From Cristatella mucedo (taxonomy: Eukaryota; Bryozoa; Phylactolaemata; Cristatellidae): 64,000 nt of DNA. The stretch's first letter is position 1. The number at the start of each line of letters is the position of its first letter. The stretch spans positions 2,765,001-2,829,000 of the forward strand of contig WPIO01000008.1 in NCBI GenBank assembly GCA_009760855.2, read 5' to 3'. The position numbers were made by a program, and so were the translations under genes. This document shows, in pieces, positions 39,402-49,330 of the stretch. Under the pieces are notes generated by a model. The model saw only the letters and a program-made list of their open reading frames with translations, did not search any database and had not been told where the DNA came from.

Positions 39402-40349
39402 CTAGGCGGAAATTGACTCACAGAGCTCGGCGGCGGCAGCTGCGGCTTGTTGCTGCCGATCGTCGGTAGTCGTCGCCGAGCCGTTGGCCAAGGCCTTCAG
39501 CTCCAGCTGGTCGAGGCACGACTGGATGTAGCGGACCACCTCCTTCCGCCTGCTGCGCACCTCGTCGTTGCCCTCGGCCTCGATCTTGTCCAGCTCGAGC
39601 AGGCTGCGCGTCATCAGCTCCTCGAGCAGCAGGCACTCCTTGTCGCCGGCAGTGCCCTTGAACTCGGCCACCATGGTCTGTAGGCCGTCCACGCTCTTCT
39701 GCACGTCGAAGATCCTGGCGAGGCTCTTGTTGCTGGGCGCGCTCTGACTGATGACCGGCGCCGACTGGTAGTGCGGCTGCGGCGGCACCGCGGCCGCCGC
39801 CGCCGGCGAAGCTGCGGCGGCCGCGTGGGGTCGCCCTTGGCCGTCGCTGGAGAAAGCTGCGGCCGGTGAGGCGTGCGCCGCCGCTGCTGCAGCGGAGCAC
39901 GCCTCGCCGTTTCTCGTCGGACTCGGCTCTTTCTGGGGTGGAGGACGGTGCGTCACGGGGATACTCCAAGTCGTCAGGCCGGCGGGCTGCTGCGAGCCGA
40001 CGGCGGGCCGCACGCCGGCGCTCGCCGCCGGACGGCCGTACGCCAGCGCCGTAGGGAACGGCGCTGGCCCGGGCTGGGCGGCCGCGGGGTTCGCGTGCGG
40101 CACGCTCGAGTCCAGGCCGTGGGCTGAACCGCGGTGCTGAACGGGTATCTCGTGCGTGCGGCTCGTGCCGAGATGCGGCGACCCGGCGGCGGCGAGCGGA
40201 CGCTGCATACCGCTCTTTCGCGGGTCCTCCCAGCATGTCCGTCGCGTGTTGTGGTCGACGAAGTACGGGTAGCTCGTACGCGGATCGACGCGCATTTCCC
40301 AGCCTGGAGGCAACGGCTCGCTGTCAATGAACGTATCCGGCTGGTACAT
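39402..40349 (-). CDS. WW and BAG domain co-chaperone, BAG3/starvin-like
   Basis: An intronless 315-aa frame. Residues 13-44 are a WW domain with both tryptophans ([10 protein letters not shown]..., Trp17 and Trp40) and the Tyr-Phe pair, which binds proline-rich ligands. Residues 45-205 are low complexity, rich in Ala, Pro and Ser, with few known motifs. Residues about 209-287 form a BAG domain ([14 protein letters not shown]..., [40 protein letters not shown]), which binds the Hsp70 ATPase domain and promotes nucleotide exchange. WW at the N-terminus and BAG at the C-terminus is the BAG3 layout; human BAG3 is longer (575 aa). BAG3 links Hsp70 to selective autophagy under stress. The other long frames here are shadows caused by high GC. 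The start is the first ATG in a GACATG context with the WW domain following at once. Confidence 0.92.
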   Translation of the reverse strand: MYQPDTFIDSEPLPPGWEMRVDPRTSYPYFVDHNTRRTCWEDPRKSGMQRPLAAAGSPHLGTSRTHEIPVQHRGSAHGLDSSVPHANPAAAQPGPAPFPTALAYGRPAASAGVRPAVGSQQPAGLTTWSIPVTHRPPPQKEPSPTRNGEACSAAAAAAHASPAAAFSSDGQGRPHAAAAASPAAAAAVPPQPHYQSAPVISQSAPSNKSLARIFDVQKSVDGLQTMVAEFKGTAGDKECLLLEELMTRSLLELDKIEAEGNDEVRSRRKEVVRYIQSCLDQLELKALANGSATTTDDRQQQAAAAAAELCESISA

Positions 40350-40560
40350 GTCGGGCGGTCGTTTTTATGGGGTCCAGGTATGACTCCTTCCAGACACTTC
40401 TAGCGGCCGGGAGAAACGACCGGAAAGGCAGCCATAGATGCCGCATTACGTCAGTCGTTTCTTTTTAAGTCTCCTCTCATTGGTTCCGACCAAGCTAACC
40501 AATCAACGTTCGTGTATCGTAGTCGAGGCGTCATTCTTTATGGCCTCGCGGCCATTGACT
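40350..40560 (-). promoter_or_regulatory. BAG gene promoter region with CCAAT boxes and a heat-shock-like element
   Basis: On the minus strand upstream of the ATG there are two CCAAT-type motifs (GATTGGTT near 40500 and ACCAATGAG near 40480), TGACGTAA resembling a CRE near 40445, an AT-rich TTAAAAAG near 40465, and AGAAGTGTCTGGAAG at about 40389-40403. The last fits the three-unit heat-shock element nGAAn-nTTCn-nGAAn with one mismatch in the middle unit. Motif matches only. Confidence 0.4.
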
Positions 40561-41339
40561 GAGCCAGGATGGGGGGTGGACGCTGGGCTGACTGAATCGC
40601 AATTCGCATGCTTCCGAATGTCGCTTCGAGCCCGCTCCCCGGTTTTCGCACTGCTTGAGCGCAGGCTTGGCGCTCGTTACATCTGGACGCAAACTCCCGA
40701 CTTCCGCTATTCCTAACTGCGTCCGTTCTTCTTAACTCCGCAAAGCTCGCGTCGGCACTTTTAGGTAGCTGCTGCGCTATCTTCTCCAGAGTCCATTGAC
40801 ATGCACGCGTGTAACGCAGAATGCATGATCTGCGGACAGCAACGCAGAGGATTTTCGCGAATTTGCGGCTCGCAAGCGGCGAAAGAAGAAGAGGAAGAAA
40901 GCTCGCTGTGCGAAGGTTTTCCTCTTTTTCCAGAACGATCCGGCAGTCGGCGGAACGGAATCCTGCAGACAACTTGAAAGTGAAAAAAGCAACGAATTGC
41001 TGCGATCGTCTCGCTGTACGCTAAGTTTCGTACCGGCGTCCGTCGCTAGGAGAGCATTTGATGCAGCGGAACGACGCCGCTCCAGCTCAATACTGTTCTC
41101 TGAGGCGCTACGCAAATTTATTATTATCATTGTCATAATTATTAACGATGCCGCTCGGCTCGGAATTCCGGATAAGTTCGGAAAACCCGCGCCTTGCCGT
41201 GCGCTCGATGCAAGTTGGTTAGCGACGACTTTACGAGACATTTTATCGCTCAATAAAACCATGCTAGACGCAGCGATACTCCGGAAGCTCAATATCCAGC
41301 CTGAACGTTTTTCGCCGCCGAATTCACCTGACTGAAGAA

Positions 41340-41770
41340 AAGGTTCACTGCGGTGTCCTTTAGAGTTGTGAAGCGCAAGAGAGAGACGCTACACTGGAAT
41401 GCCCGAAATTGTAGACGAACGCTTCTGTCGTACGAAACAGCGTGAGATGGTTACAATATTGCTCGCTGAAATATTCGTCACTGCAAGTAACAGCGACAGC
41501 CGTTGAGGCTCTTTTGTCGCCGTGTGAATTAGACAGTACAATCGGTTAAAGTTTACTTCGGAGTGGTGAAAATATGGAACGCAGGTAATAGCGCATGCTG
41601 CTGCCTCAACAGGTTGAATCTTACACACGCCTTTACCTAACGCCTCCACGTCGTAGACAAGGTATCACCGGCAGGGTCTCAAGTCAAGTGATAAGGTGTT
41701 CGTACTTAAAGTACGGACTGTGACCCTGGTGACCCGGGTGACCTGGGTGACCTGGGTACGAGTCTCGCAG
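41340..41770. other. no recognisable gene
   Basis: Apart from a short GTGACC(C/T)GGGTGACC tandem near 41725-41755, I see no features. Confidence 0.5.
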
Positions 41771-41779
41771 CAGGCATGG

Positions 41780-41950
41780 TGAGCCGTGATGGCACACTAG
41801 GTAAGGCGGTTGCTTTCACTACCTCAGTCCCGAGGTCGTGGGTTCGATTCCTGTGGTGGGCGATCCTTTATCGCCACTGCAAGCGGTGCGATAGCTATAA
41901 AGGCTCTTCTGTCGCTATACAAAAAAAGGCTGTTTAAGCAGCTAGGATTT
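41780..41950 (+). mobile_element. tRNA-derived SINE
   Basis: Complete copy: head CACTAGGTAAGGCGGTTGC, B box GGGTTCGATTCC, GGTGGGCGATCC, CACTGCAAGCGGTG, ATAGCTATAAAGGC, GCTATACAAAAAAAGGCTG and tail TTAAGCAGCTAGG. Confidence 0.85.
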
Positions 41951-42544
41951 ATTAATGCTGTGTGTTGCACACTGCAAGCGACAGTCGCTTTTCTTCCCGC
42001 CATGTCTACTTATTAAGCGAGAAAGTCCGTCTGTCGCGCGGCAAGATGGCATCCTTCCATCACGCGAAAGATGGCATCCTTCCGTCACGCAGAAAGATGG
42101 CACAGCGTTGTCTTCCGTGACCATTTTATAAATGCTTCGACTAAGACTCAGCGAAGCGAGTCGACCGGCGTCGAGCTCTCTCGTATGAATGAGGTTTGCT
42201 AAGTCAGCCTTGACCTTGACTTCTGTGTTTCGACAGCAGGCTGCATCGCGCATGACTGCGATTTAAACCCCTAAGCGTAGGAAACGTCCCAGCAGCTCTT
42301 AACGCTATTGTACCTGCGGTGTCTTTGCTAGCCAGATTATGACTATCGAAATATTACTCACGGTTCCCGAATGATAATGACCAGGAACCAGTGTGGTCAT
42401 AATCCAATGCTAGTCGGTTTAAAAGCTTGAGTCGAAAAGCTGGCTTCGAGTTGGGCTATGCGTTCAAGCCAGGAGAGATTTGCGCCCAAGGCTGTGCGCC
42501 ATGTTAGATTCGTTGCGCGCCACGGCTGATGCAGGACACGTGCA

Positions 42545-42592
42545 CCCTATATAGCTATATACATATATAGATAGCTATATATATATATATAG

Positions 42593-42656
<64 letters not shown>

Positions 42657-42660
42657 CTAT
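42545..42660. repeat. (TA)n / AGCTATATA repeat
   Basis: A mixture of TAGCTATATA units and a pure TA run of about 55 bp. Confidence 0.95.
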
Positions 42661-43215
42661 ATAGTGGAGGTGCTGGGAAATAGCACCTTACAATACCCTC
42701 GTGTAATGCGAGTTTATTTTGCCTTGCCATCCAAACACTTAAGCGAACTGGCGTCTTCACACTGCGATTTGTGCATTTTTGTTAAGAACCACATCCCGAA
42801 AGCTCGGCGAGGCCCTCCTGGAGTCCTTGACATCCAGTCTCCGAGCGGAACTTACGAATAATAAACAAGCGGCCAAAAGCACTCTCCTGCAGGTCCATGT
42901 CCTCACCGATAGCGGCGGCAGCAGCAGCGGCAGCAGCTGCATCATTTAAAAAAAAAAGTTAAAAAGCAATTAGAAAATTCCACCGAGGCCACTCAAGCTT
43001 CTTCGCTGCCGGCACTCTATAGCTCAGTATGATACGGTAACTGCTTGATAAGATGCGTCGTGCTGTGCGACCACGGTGGCGATATTACCATCATGGAAAC
43101 CCCGATCTGTCACAAAAGACCTTTCTTTGCAAGGGCAAAGCGCAATGATTGCACATCGAAAACTGAACTCTTCGAGTATTTCCCGTCAGAACGGTATAGG
43201 CAGGGCCACCACCCG
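42661..43215 (+). repeat. ~550-bp dispersed repeat, copy 1
   Basis: Similar over most of its length to 51735-52290. Shared blocks include GCTGGGAAAT, CGCCATCCAAA, GGCGAGGCC...CTCGAGTCC-like, GCAGGTCCATGTCC, GATAGCGGC plus GGCAGCAGCTGCATC, CACCGAGG, TAGCTCAGT, GGTAACTGCTTG and AAAAGACCT. The two copies are clearly diverged with indels in all frames. It could be a non-coding transposon or a retrocopy of an unidentified transcript. Confidence 0.6.
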
Positions 43216-43589
43216 CACGGATCAAGCTGAAGCAGGACTAGTGATGCTAACCCCTAGCTCTGCCTCCCTCCCCCCTCCGGTTCGAGCCCCCCCCCCCTCT
43301 CGGCAGAGAATGCCCACGCGGACGTGCGGCATGGCTTTCAGGGGATGTTTCCTGGAAAGTTTCCTCGCAAGTGCGGCAGGCTCTCTCTTCGCGTTGGCGG
43401 TAGGGTTGTTTCGGGAGGAGGGCCGGGCTACTAGAGCGGCTATGGGGTGCAGCAGAGATAGTAGTAGTGTAGAATGCTTGATTCACTAATAAATTATGCC
43501 ATTTTAAAATTACTCTTAAAATAAGTTAAGATTTTCAGGGCATTTTAACGTATTTTTTTAAGTAAAACTAGTGCTGTGAATAAATAAAT

Positions 43590-43765
43590 AAATCCTAGCT
43601 GATTAAACAGCCTCTTTTTGTATAGCGACAGAAGAGCCTTTACGGCTATCGCCACCGCTTGCAGTGGTGATAAAGGATCGCCCACCGCAGGAATCGAACC
43701 CACGACCTCGGGACCGAGGTCGTGAAAGCAACCGCCTTACCTAGTGTGCCATCACGGCTCACCAC
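43590..43765 (-). mobile_element. tRNA-derived SINE
   Basis: Complete minus-strand copy: GTGAGCCGTGATGGCACACT, AGGTAAGGCGGTTGC, a CGACCTCGGTCCCGAGG palindrome, GGGTTCGATTCCTGCGG, GCTGTTTAATCAGCTAGGA. It is the best preserved copy and useful as a consensus. Confidence 0.88.
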
Positions 43766-43769
43766 TGTA

Positions 43770-45130
43770 GTGCCTGCACTACATCAAGCTCCTGAGGTCC
43801 GGTCATTTTGTCCGCAGACTCGGAGCAGCCAACGAAGTGTGATTTAAAGCAATTTGACGATCAGGTTGAACTGCGGGTGCCCAAGCCGTACTCTTGTGCA
43901 TGAGTTTACAAAAATCGGCAAACTGACTGGAGACAAAGTGCGGCGACATTCAGAATCAATTCCAGCTTGCCAACAGGCGAGCCGGTAAACATTCTGGATC
44001 AATATTTGGGCGCGGGGCGAGGAGTTGGAGATTATCGCGGAATAAGGCAAAGTTCGCTGGAATAAAACATTATAAATTGTTTTAAAGCTCGTTTTATTTA
44101 TTTTTAAATGCTGGCGATTCATCCGCGAATTTAAAAAACGAAACACTAAGCTGAGGATGTTAGATTGGGCTTTAAATGCTACTCGAGCGGATCACCTCCG
44201 GCGAGCATTTTCGTGTGCGGTTCCTTGACGGGGCAGATTTGTTTGTATGTTTATTTTATTTTTTATTCTTTATTTGTTTTTATGAAGGAATGATCATTTC
44301 TTCGATGCCCTACAGACGCCATTTTTAGTCTACTGCTCTCAACAGGAGGATTACGTCTCAGCACATTACGGAATGATGCGCCCTCGGCGCCGACGTTTCG
44401 TTCTTCGAGCGGAAAATAACAACCGTTTTAGAGGGTCACAGAGCCCTTCCGGTGGTGCCCCTTCATTTCCCAGACATACCGTAGTCCATGTCCAGAAGAT
44501 GACGGACTTTTTTCCAAGAAGCCGTCGCATTTTTTCAAGGTAAGGGTCTCTAATGGTGTCTGCCGGAGTTCCACCTTTGACGAGCCAAAAAAGAGGCGGG
44601 TCCCCAGAAAGAGCTGTCGCGTCTAGAAGGGGGGCTATCGAATGGCATTCGTCGCGGGGCGATCATTCGGCGCTCTAGCACCCCGTCGGACGCGACGGCC
44701 AAGTGCTAACAGAACCATCCGGTTAGGGAGGTAACTCCTGAAGCCGGCGTCTGCTTGTCGTGGCGCCTAAATCGTGCGTCGCGCTACGCCGGGACGCTTT
44801 AGATCTTTCAGCAGCTTCATGTTTGCAGCGCGTGCATCGAGCTCCTAGTAGTCACGCCAGCGTCGCCGTCGACTAGCTTCGGCCTCGGCCTATTTGCGGC
44901 TTCATTGGGCGATAGGCAAGCACTTCGCCGACAATGCGTTTCAGCACACCAGAGGTCACGTGCAGGATGATAACAATGGGGCAAACAACGCAAGCTGCCG
45001 TAATCGTATAAGCCTCCTATAACTCTCGATGGCTTGCATTTATGCCGAGCAGTGCCGTGCACCAGACCGATGCACGGTGTGCGTATGAGACCGAGTGCAC
45101 GATCTGTGTGCATCCACCCGCCGAGACAGA
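43770..45130. other. no recognisable gene
   Basis: Open frames up to 115 codons (e.g. 44817-45164 minus) show no recognised motifs. The stretch around 44340-44720 is GC-richer but has no start-to-stop frame of note. Confidence 0.5.
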
Positions 45131-45134
45131 AGCT

Positions 45135-45262
45135 ATGCTGTAATTGAGTGATACCACTCACCATTCAATCGCGTTTCCCTTTGCAGCAAGTGTAAAGCGC
45201 CTAGAAAGAGATTGAGTTCTCCGAGGGCGTTTTATCATTAGTGCATTATTATTATCATTACA
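45135..45262 (+). mobile_element. L2-like LINE tail
   Basis: CATTCAATCGCGTTTCC, TTTGCAGCAAGTGTAAAGCG, AGAGATTGAGTTCTCCGAGGG, then GCATTATTATTATCATT. Confidence 0.85.
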
Positions 45263-45317
45263 AAGCAAGACGCGAGCGATTGAAAAGCGAGTGCGCGATG
45301 TGCCGCCGCAAGGTCCG

Positions 45318-45370
45318 AAGCATTCCGTTCGCATTCCGTTCGCATTCCGTTCGCATTCCGTTCGCATTCC
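45318..45370. repeat. 11-bp tandem repeat, five copies
   Basis: CATTCCGTTCG is repeated almost perfectly five times, the last copy changing to CATTCCGCAGC. Confidence 0.95.
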
Positions 45371-45635
45371 GCAGCGCTACGTTCGAAAGTGAGTCGCAGG
45401 AGAGACGGACTCCCGACTCTCGCGACGCGACTCTCGGCCTCGGTCATGCGACCAGTGGCTACGCGCCATTCGCACTGTCCGCCTTGCCGACGGTCTGAGC
45501 GGCGGACGCTGCTCTATCTCGGCCTGTTCGAGCTTTCAGTTCCATCTCAGGCGGCGGCGGCGGCGGCGGCGCTCTCGGCATGTTCGAGGGGGCAGCGAGG
45601 CGACCGCGTGCGCGCCGCCGCGTTGCTCCGCGATG

Positions 45636-45795
45636 GCGCGCAATAGGAAAGGCGGTTGCTATTCACGACCTCGGTCCTGAAGTCGTGCGTATCGTGCAGC
45701 GAGCGATCCTTTAGCGAGCCACTGCAAGCGGCGGCGATAGCCGTAAGAGGCTCTTCTGTCGCTATGCAAAAGAGGCTGTCAAATCATCGCGTGTT
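45636..45795 (+). mobile_element. tRNA-derived SINE (diverged)
   Basis: AGGAAAGGCGGTTGCTATTC, a mutated B box (GTGCGTATCGTGCAG), GCGATCCTTTAGCG, CACTGCAAGCGGCGG, TAGCCGTAAGAGGC, ATGCAAAAGAGGCTGTCAAATC. Confidence 0.75.
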
Positions 45796-46189
45796 GTTTT
45801 TTGCACAGCGGCGGCGAACTCCGTCTGCTCAGTTCCGCTCGCTTCTCACCCAGCTCGTGCGGCGTTCGTCTCTAGCTAGCGCAGCAGCATTAAGTTGTGG
45901 CCTTGCGTGCGATCAGTTGTCAGCTTGGTGCCTTTACCCGCGCGCGCGCGCAAGCTTCTAGCGTCAGTTTGCTGAGCAGACGACGCAAGTGTACTCCAGA
46001 CAGAGGCGGTCCCCTCAACTCTCCCACACTCAATTCTTTCCACCCTCCCAACTCACCCACGGGGCGGTGGAGAAAAAAGACCCAATCGGGAGTGATACCG
46101 AAACGTCGGCCTGATCATGACTGACGTTCATTATTCGCGGTTACTGAATTATACAGGCCTGGAAGCTGGTTAGGCGACAACGTACGGTC

Positions 46190-47278
46190 GCGGCAGCTTA
46201 AAAGCCGAAGCCGTGTACGAGGCAGTCATCTGTGCTCTAGCAGTCGCGCCTAAGCGCTTGAGCCGCGTTGCGCTCCAAGCTACGAGCCGTACGACAGCAG
46301 TTGAGCGCCGCCATTGTACGTCGCGGCCGCCGTCGAACCCGCGCGTAACCCTCCGTTACTTTAAAGTCTCTGAAGCTGCGGATCCGCACTAGTTGTGTAG
46401 CCATGCGCGGGCGCTCTTCGTCGCTGCTGGGTTCCGCTACTGCGGGGCGTGGCTGCGTTCGCTGGCGCTGCACCTACCAGTCGCCAGCCTCCTCGATACC
46501 AGGTTCGCGCGTCGCCGGCAATCGTCGCGAATCGGCTGACACTAGTAGCGCCGCTGCGAACGCTACGATTGCTGCCCGAGTTCTGTCCGGACGTGGAAGT
46601 CCGCGCGTCCCTCGACGTCCCTCCTCGCCGATTTGACGGGCGAGCGGCGTCAGGAAGTGGGCGAACGAACGAAACTGCCGCCGCAGACGCGAGGGGTCCG
46701 CGTCCGCCGCCGCCGCCGCCGTCGTCGCCGCCGCGACGCTCTTCGCGCCGCCGCCGCGAACGCGCGCCCGAGACGCCGAGCCCCGCCATCGCGAGTCTAG
46801 CCGCGCGTCCGGTCGCGCCGCCAGGAAGGATTGCCGGCGGCGGCGGCGGCGGCAGCCGACGGGAAGCCCAGAAAGCCCGCCGGCGACGATGCGCCGACGA
46901 TTCAGCGGCCGACGTCCCCCGCCCCCGCTCGCCCCGCCACTGAAACCGAGCAGTCGGAGCCGGATCCTCGTCCCCATAGATACTCGTAGCGTGTCAGGGC
47001 GCATCCGACCGGTGCGCGTAAAACGGTACACCCCGCCCAAACGCACAGGACTTTCCCGTCGGCCCAAAATGGCTGCAGGTCAACGTTTCGCAGCTGGGGG
47101 TTCCCGTCCCTCCCCCGCCACCCCGCGTGCGCGGGCGTGCGCCGGAGGCGTTAGCCCGTACGTACATAACCGCCGCTTCGGTCGCTAGGCGGTCGCGCCG
47201 CGCATCTTACTCTCGCCACTTAGTCCCGACTAGTGCCGAAGCGGCCTGTCGCTGCGAGTCGCCTGACGCCCGCGAGCC
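46190..47278. promoter_or_regulatory. CpG-rich region upstream of the DUF5662 gene
   Basis: Very GC- and CpG-rich, with long overlapping frames on all strands, as expected by chance at this composition. It probably holds the promoter and 5' UTR of the gene at 47279. I find no conserved protein motif in the 197- and 142-codon minus-strand frames here. Confidence 0.45.
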
Positions 47279-47896
47279 ATGGCCGCCTTCGCCTCGTCCT
47301 GTCTCGAACCTAGCGGCGGCAGCTGCGGCGGCGACTGCTGCTGCCGCTGCGCCTGCGCGAGCTCGCCGTCGCCGCGGGACCTCGAGGAGTTCGAGCGGCT
47401 GACGGACGTTCACCGGAGGCTGGTCGTCAAGCTAGGCGCGGCCGTCTACCCGGAGCTGGAACTCGCCGGCCACGACGCGAGCAAGTACAGCGAGCCTGAG
47501 CGCGGCGCCTACGCCGTCAAGTTCGTCCAGAAGCGGCCGGACGAGGAGAACCCCGGATGGGCGGAAGCGCTGCTGCACCACTACGAGCACAACGCGCACC
47601 ACCCGCAGCACTGGGCAGCGCGCGGCGGCCGCATGCCCGAGCCGTACCTGCGCGAGAGCGTCGTCGACATGGTGGCCGCCTACGTGCAGTACCAACTGCT
47701 CGCCGACGACTTCGCCGTGCTCGACTACGCCTGGTTCGCCGCCATCGACGAACAGTATCTGGCGCGGTACAGCGCGGGCGACCGCGACCGCGTGCGAGCC
47801 GAGCTGCGACGGCTAGCCGCGCTCGGCGTCGGCGGTCGTCAGAGCGAGCTGCCGGCGGCGGCGACGGCGTCGCCGCGATGCAGCCGACGGCCGTGA
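47279..47896 (+). CDS. DUF5662-family protein, single exon
   Basis: 205 aa. The N-terminus is cysteine-rich (CGGDCCCRCAC at residues 16-26), perhaps metal-binding or lipidated. The conserved core holds HDASKYSEPE (His65, Asp66), HHYEHNAHHPQHW (residues 100-112) and the YLRESVVDMVAAY helix. The H-D...H-x2-H-N-x-H-H-P pattern is that of DUF5662, whose members occur in bacteria, large DNA viruses and scattered eukaryotes; biochemical role unknown. The His/Asp set resembles HD-type metal sites, which is inference. The C-terminal ~35 residues are variable and end in CSRRP. The start is the first ATG after an in-frame region lacking ATG, context GCCATGG. Family call is from the motif. Confidence 0.78.
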   Translation: MAAFASSCLEPSGGSCGGDCCCRCACASSPSPRDLEEFERLTDVHRRLVVKLGAAVYPELELAGHDASKYSEPERGAYAVKFVQKRPDEENPGWAEALLHHYEHNAHHPQHWAARGGRMPEPYLRESVVDMVAAYVQYQLLADDFAVLDYAWFAAIDEQYLARYSAGDRDRVRAELRRLAALGVGGRQSELPAAATASPRCSRRP

Positions 47897-47901
47897 CCTA
47901 C

Positions 47902-47949
47902 CTTACAGCAGCCACCTGCCGGCCCCGCGCGGCAGGTGGCAGCTGTAAG
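47902..47949 (+). other. strong hairpin 1 after the DUF5662 stop codon
   Basis: 20-nt arms (CTTACAGCAGCCACCTGCCG and its inverse) with one mismatch and an 8-nt GC loop, beginning 5 bases after the stop codon. Confidence 0.85.
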
Positions 47950-47983
47950 AACCGTCTAGCGGCGTCTCGCAGCGCCGTCTAGA

Positions 47984-48025
47984 GGTGGCGTCTCGCGGTC
48001 GCGCGCTTTTTCGCGAGACGCCACC
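47984..48025 (+). other. strong hairpin 2 after the DUF5662 gene
   Basis: Perfect 14-bp arms (GGTGGCGTCTCGCG and its inverse) around a 14-nt loop, 34 bases after hairpin 1. Between them lies another GGCGTCTCGC copy. Confidence 0.85.
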
Positions 48026-48029
48026 GGCA

Positions 48030-49190
48030 GCGGCGCTCGTCGATTTGCCTAGTCGGGACGACGAGCAGACGGCGCCAGAAGCTCGCAACGTCTCGCGCGG
48101 TCGGCGCTCGAATTCAGAGGGCGGTAAATAGTAAGCTCAGCAGCCAGCGGCGGCGGCGGCGGCCGCCGGTGCACAGGCTCTGTCCGCGTGCGTCCATCTC
48201 CGCGTCTGTCCACGTGCTTTGCCGGTCTCTGGAGCGCGAGGGAGCGCGAGGCCCGGCTTCTCTAGCATACGTCCGCTCGCTGCGACCCTTGGCTCCTCCA
48301 GCCAGCGGCGCTCTGGCATACGGAGCTGACAGCGCTCGGACAGCGCGCGCGGCGACTCTGTGCGGCGCGATAAGCTCGCACGCAGAGGCGAGTAGGCGAT
48401 AAGGTCGCCCGCGTCATCTTGGCCGAGTGGAGGCGGCGATGTCGTCGAGGAGATTGGCGCCAGCGCGTGCGACATCGAGTGCCTCGACACAGCGAGCCCA
48501 TCTGCCGAGAAATCAGATCCAGAGGACAGTCCTCGGTCGCGGCAAGCCGGGCTTCGGGCCTCGGGTGCTGGCTGCATAACCTGCTAACCTCTTCGAGCCG
48601 TTCGCTGCAAGTAGGATGCTCGCTGCCCGACGGTTTATCGCTAGGAGTCACCGTAGAAGCATGCCGGAGTTCCCCTCGAGGCGTAAGTCTCTCGTCACTT
48701 TTTTATACGCGTCAATCTTACTCGGTAGCCAGGCGACTCAAGAATGGCCAATGAAAAGAGCTAATTGCCGCGCCACTCCCCGCCCTACCACTCTCCACTC
48801 TCCCCCGAGCGTTCCCGCTTGGCGATATCCCGCATCCTCATTTCATCGTGGAGCAGCACGAAACTCTGAAGCAGCGAGAATTTTCCGGAAGACGGAACTT
48901 GACTTGAAATCTTAAAAAGGATTTTGTAAGAGAGCAAGGTCCTTGCAACAGATAGTGAACAGGAGCCGTAGCCTTGCTGGACAATTCGGTTGGAAAAGTG
49001 ACTCATCCATCCATCCATTCATTCATTCATGTGCCAATTGTTACCGCTGTGAATTATGTGGCTGCAGTAGCTGGCTGTGCGACTGCCACGATACAATTAC
49101 TTCTAAGGAGGTGGCCTGCAGCTGCGATGCTTGCCAGCAGCTTGGATTATACGCTCATATTATAGATTATACGCGCCGATCATAAATATA
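48030..49190. other. GC-rich then ordinary non-coding sequence
   Basis: The GC-rich part to about 48560 carries overlapping frames without motifs. A (CATT)n tract is near 49009-49030. No gene is supported. Confidence 0.45.
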
Positions 49191-49192
49191 AA

Positions 49193-49330
49193 TACTAGCT
49201 GACTTAACAACCCCTTTTTGTATAGCGGCAGAAGAGCCTTGAGCCTATCACCACCGCTTGCAGAGGCAACAAAGAATAGTCCAACTGCAGGATTCAAACC
49301 TTACGTAGTGGGTCGTTTATGGCTCTGCGC
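49193..49330 (-). mobile_element. tRNA-derived SINE (diverged)
   Basis: Body and tail recognisable on the minus strand: the AGTTGGAC block, CTCTGCAAGCGGTGG, TCTGCCGCTATACAAAAAGG, GTTAAGTCAGCTAG. The head is degraded. Confidence 0.65.

Noticed and set aside
39418-40236. 272-codon frame overlapping the BAG gene
   Set aside because: Arg/Ala-rich shadow of the WW-BAG frame with no domain.
41780-41870. tRNA gene
   Set aside because: A and B boxes are present, but no acceptor stem closes and the sequence continues into a body and tail repeated many times in the window; it is a SINE.
44817-45164. 115-codon minus-strand frame
   Set aside because: No recognisable domain, and composition is like random translation.
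46361-47067. 197- and 142-codon minus-strand frames in the CpG-rich region
   Set aside because: All frames are long there because stop codons are rare at this GC content. The sequences are Arg/Pro/Ala-rich without motifs, and they overlap in several phases.
47557-47982. 141-codon frame overlapping the DUF5662 gene
   Set aside because: Out-of-phase shadow, Arg/Ala-rich, no motif.
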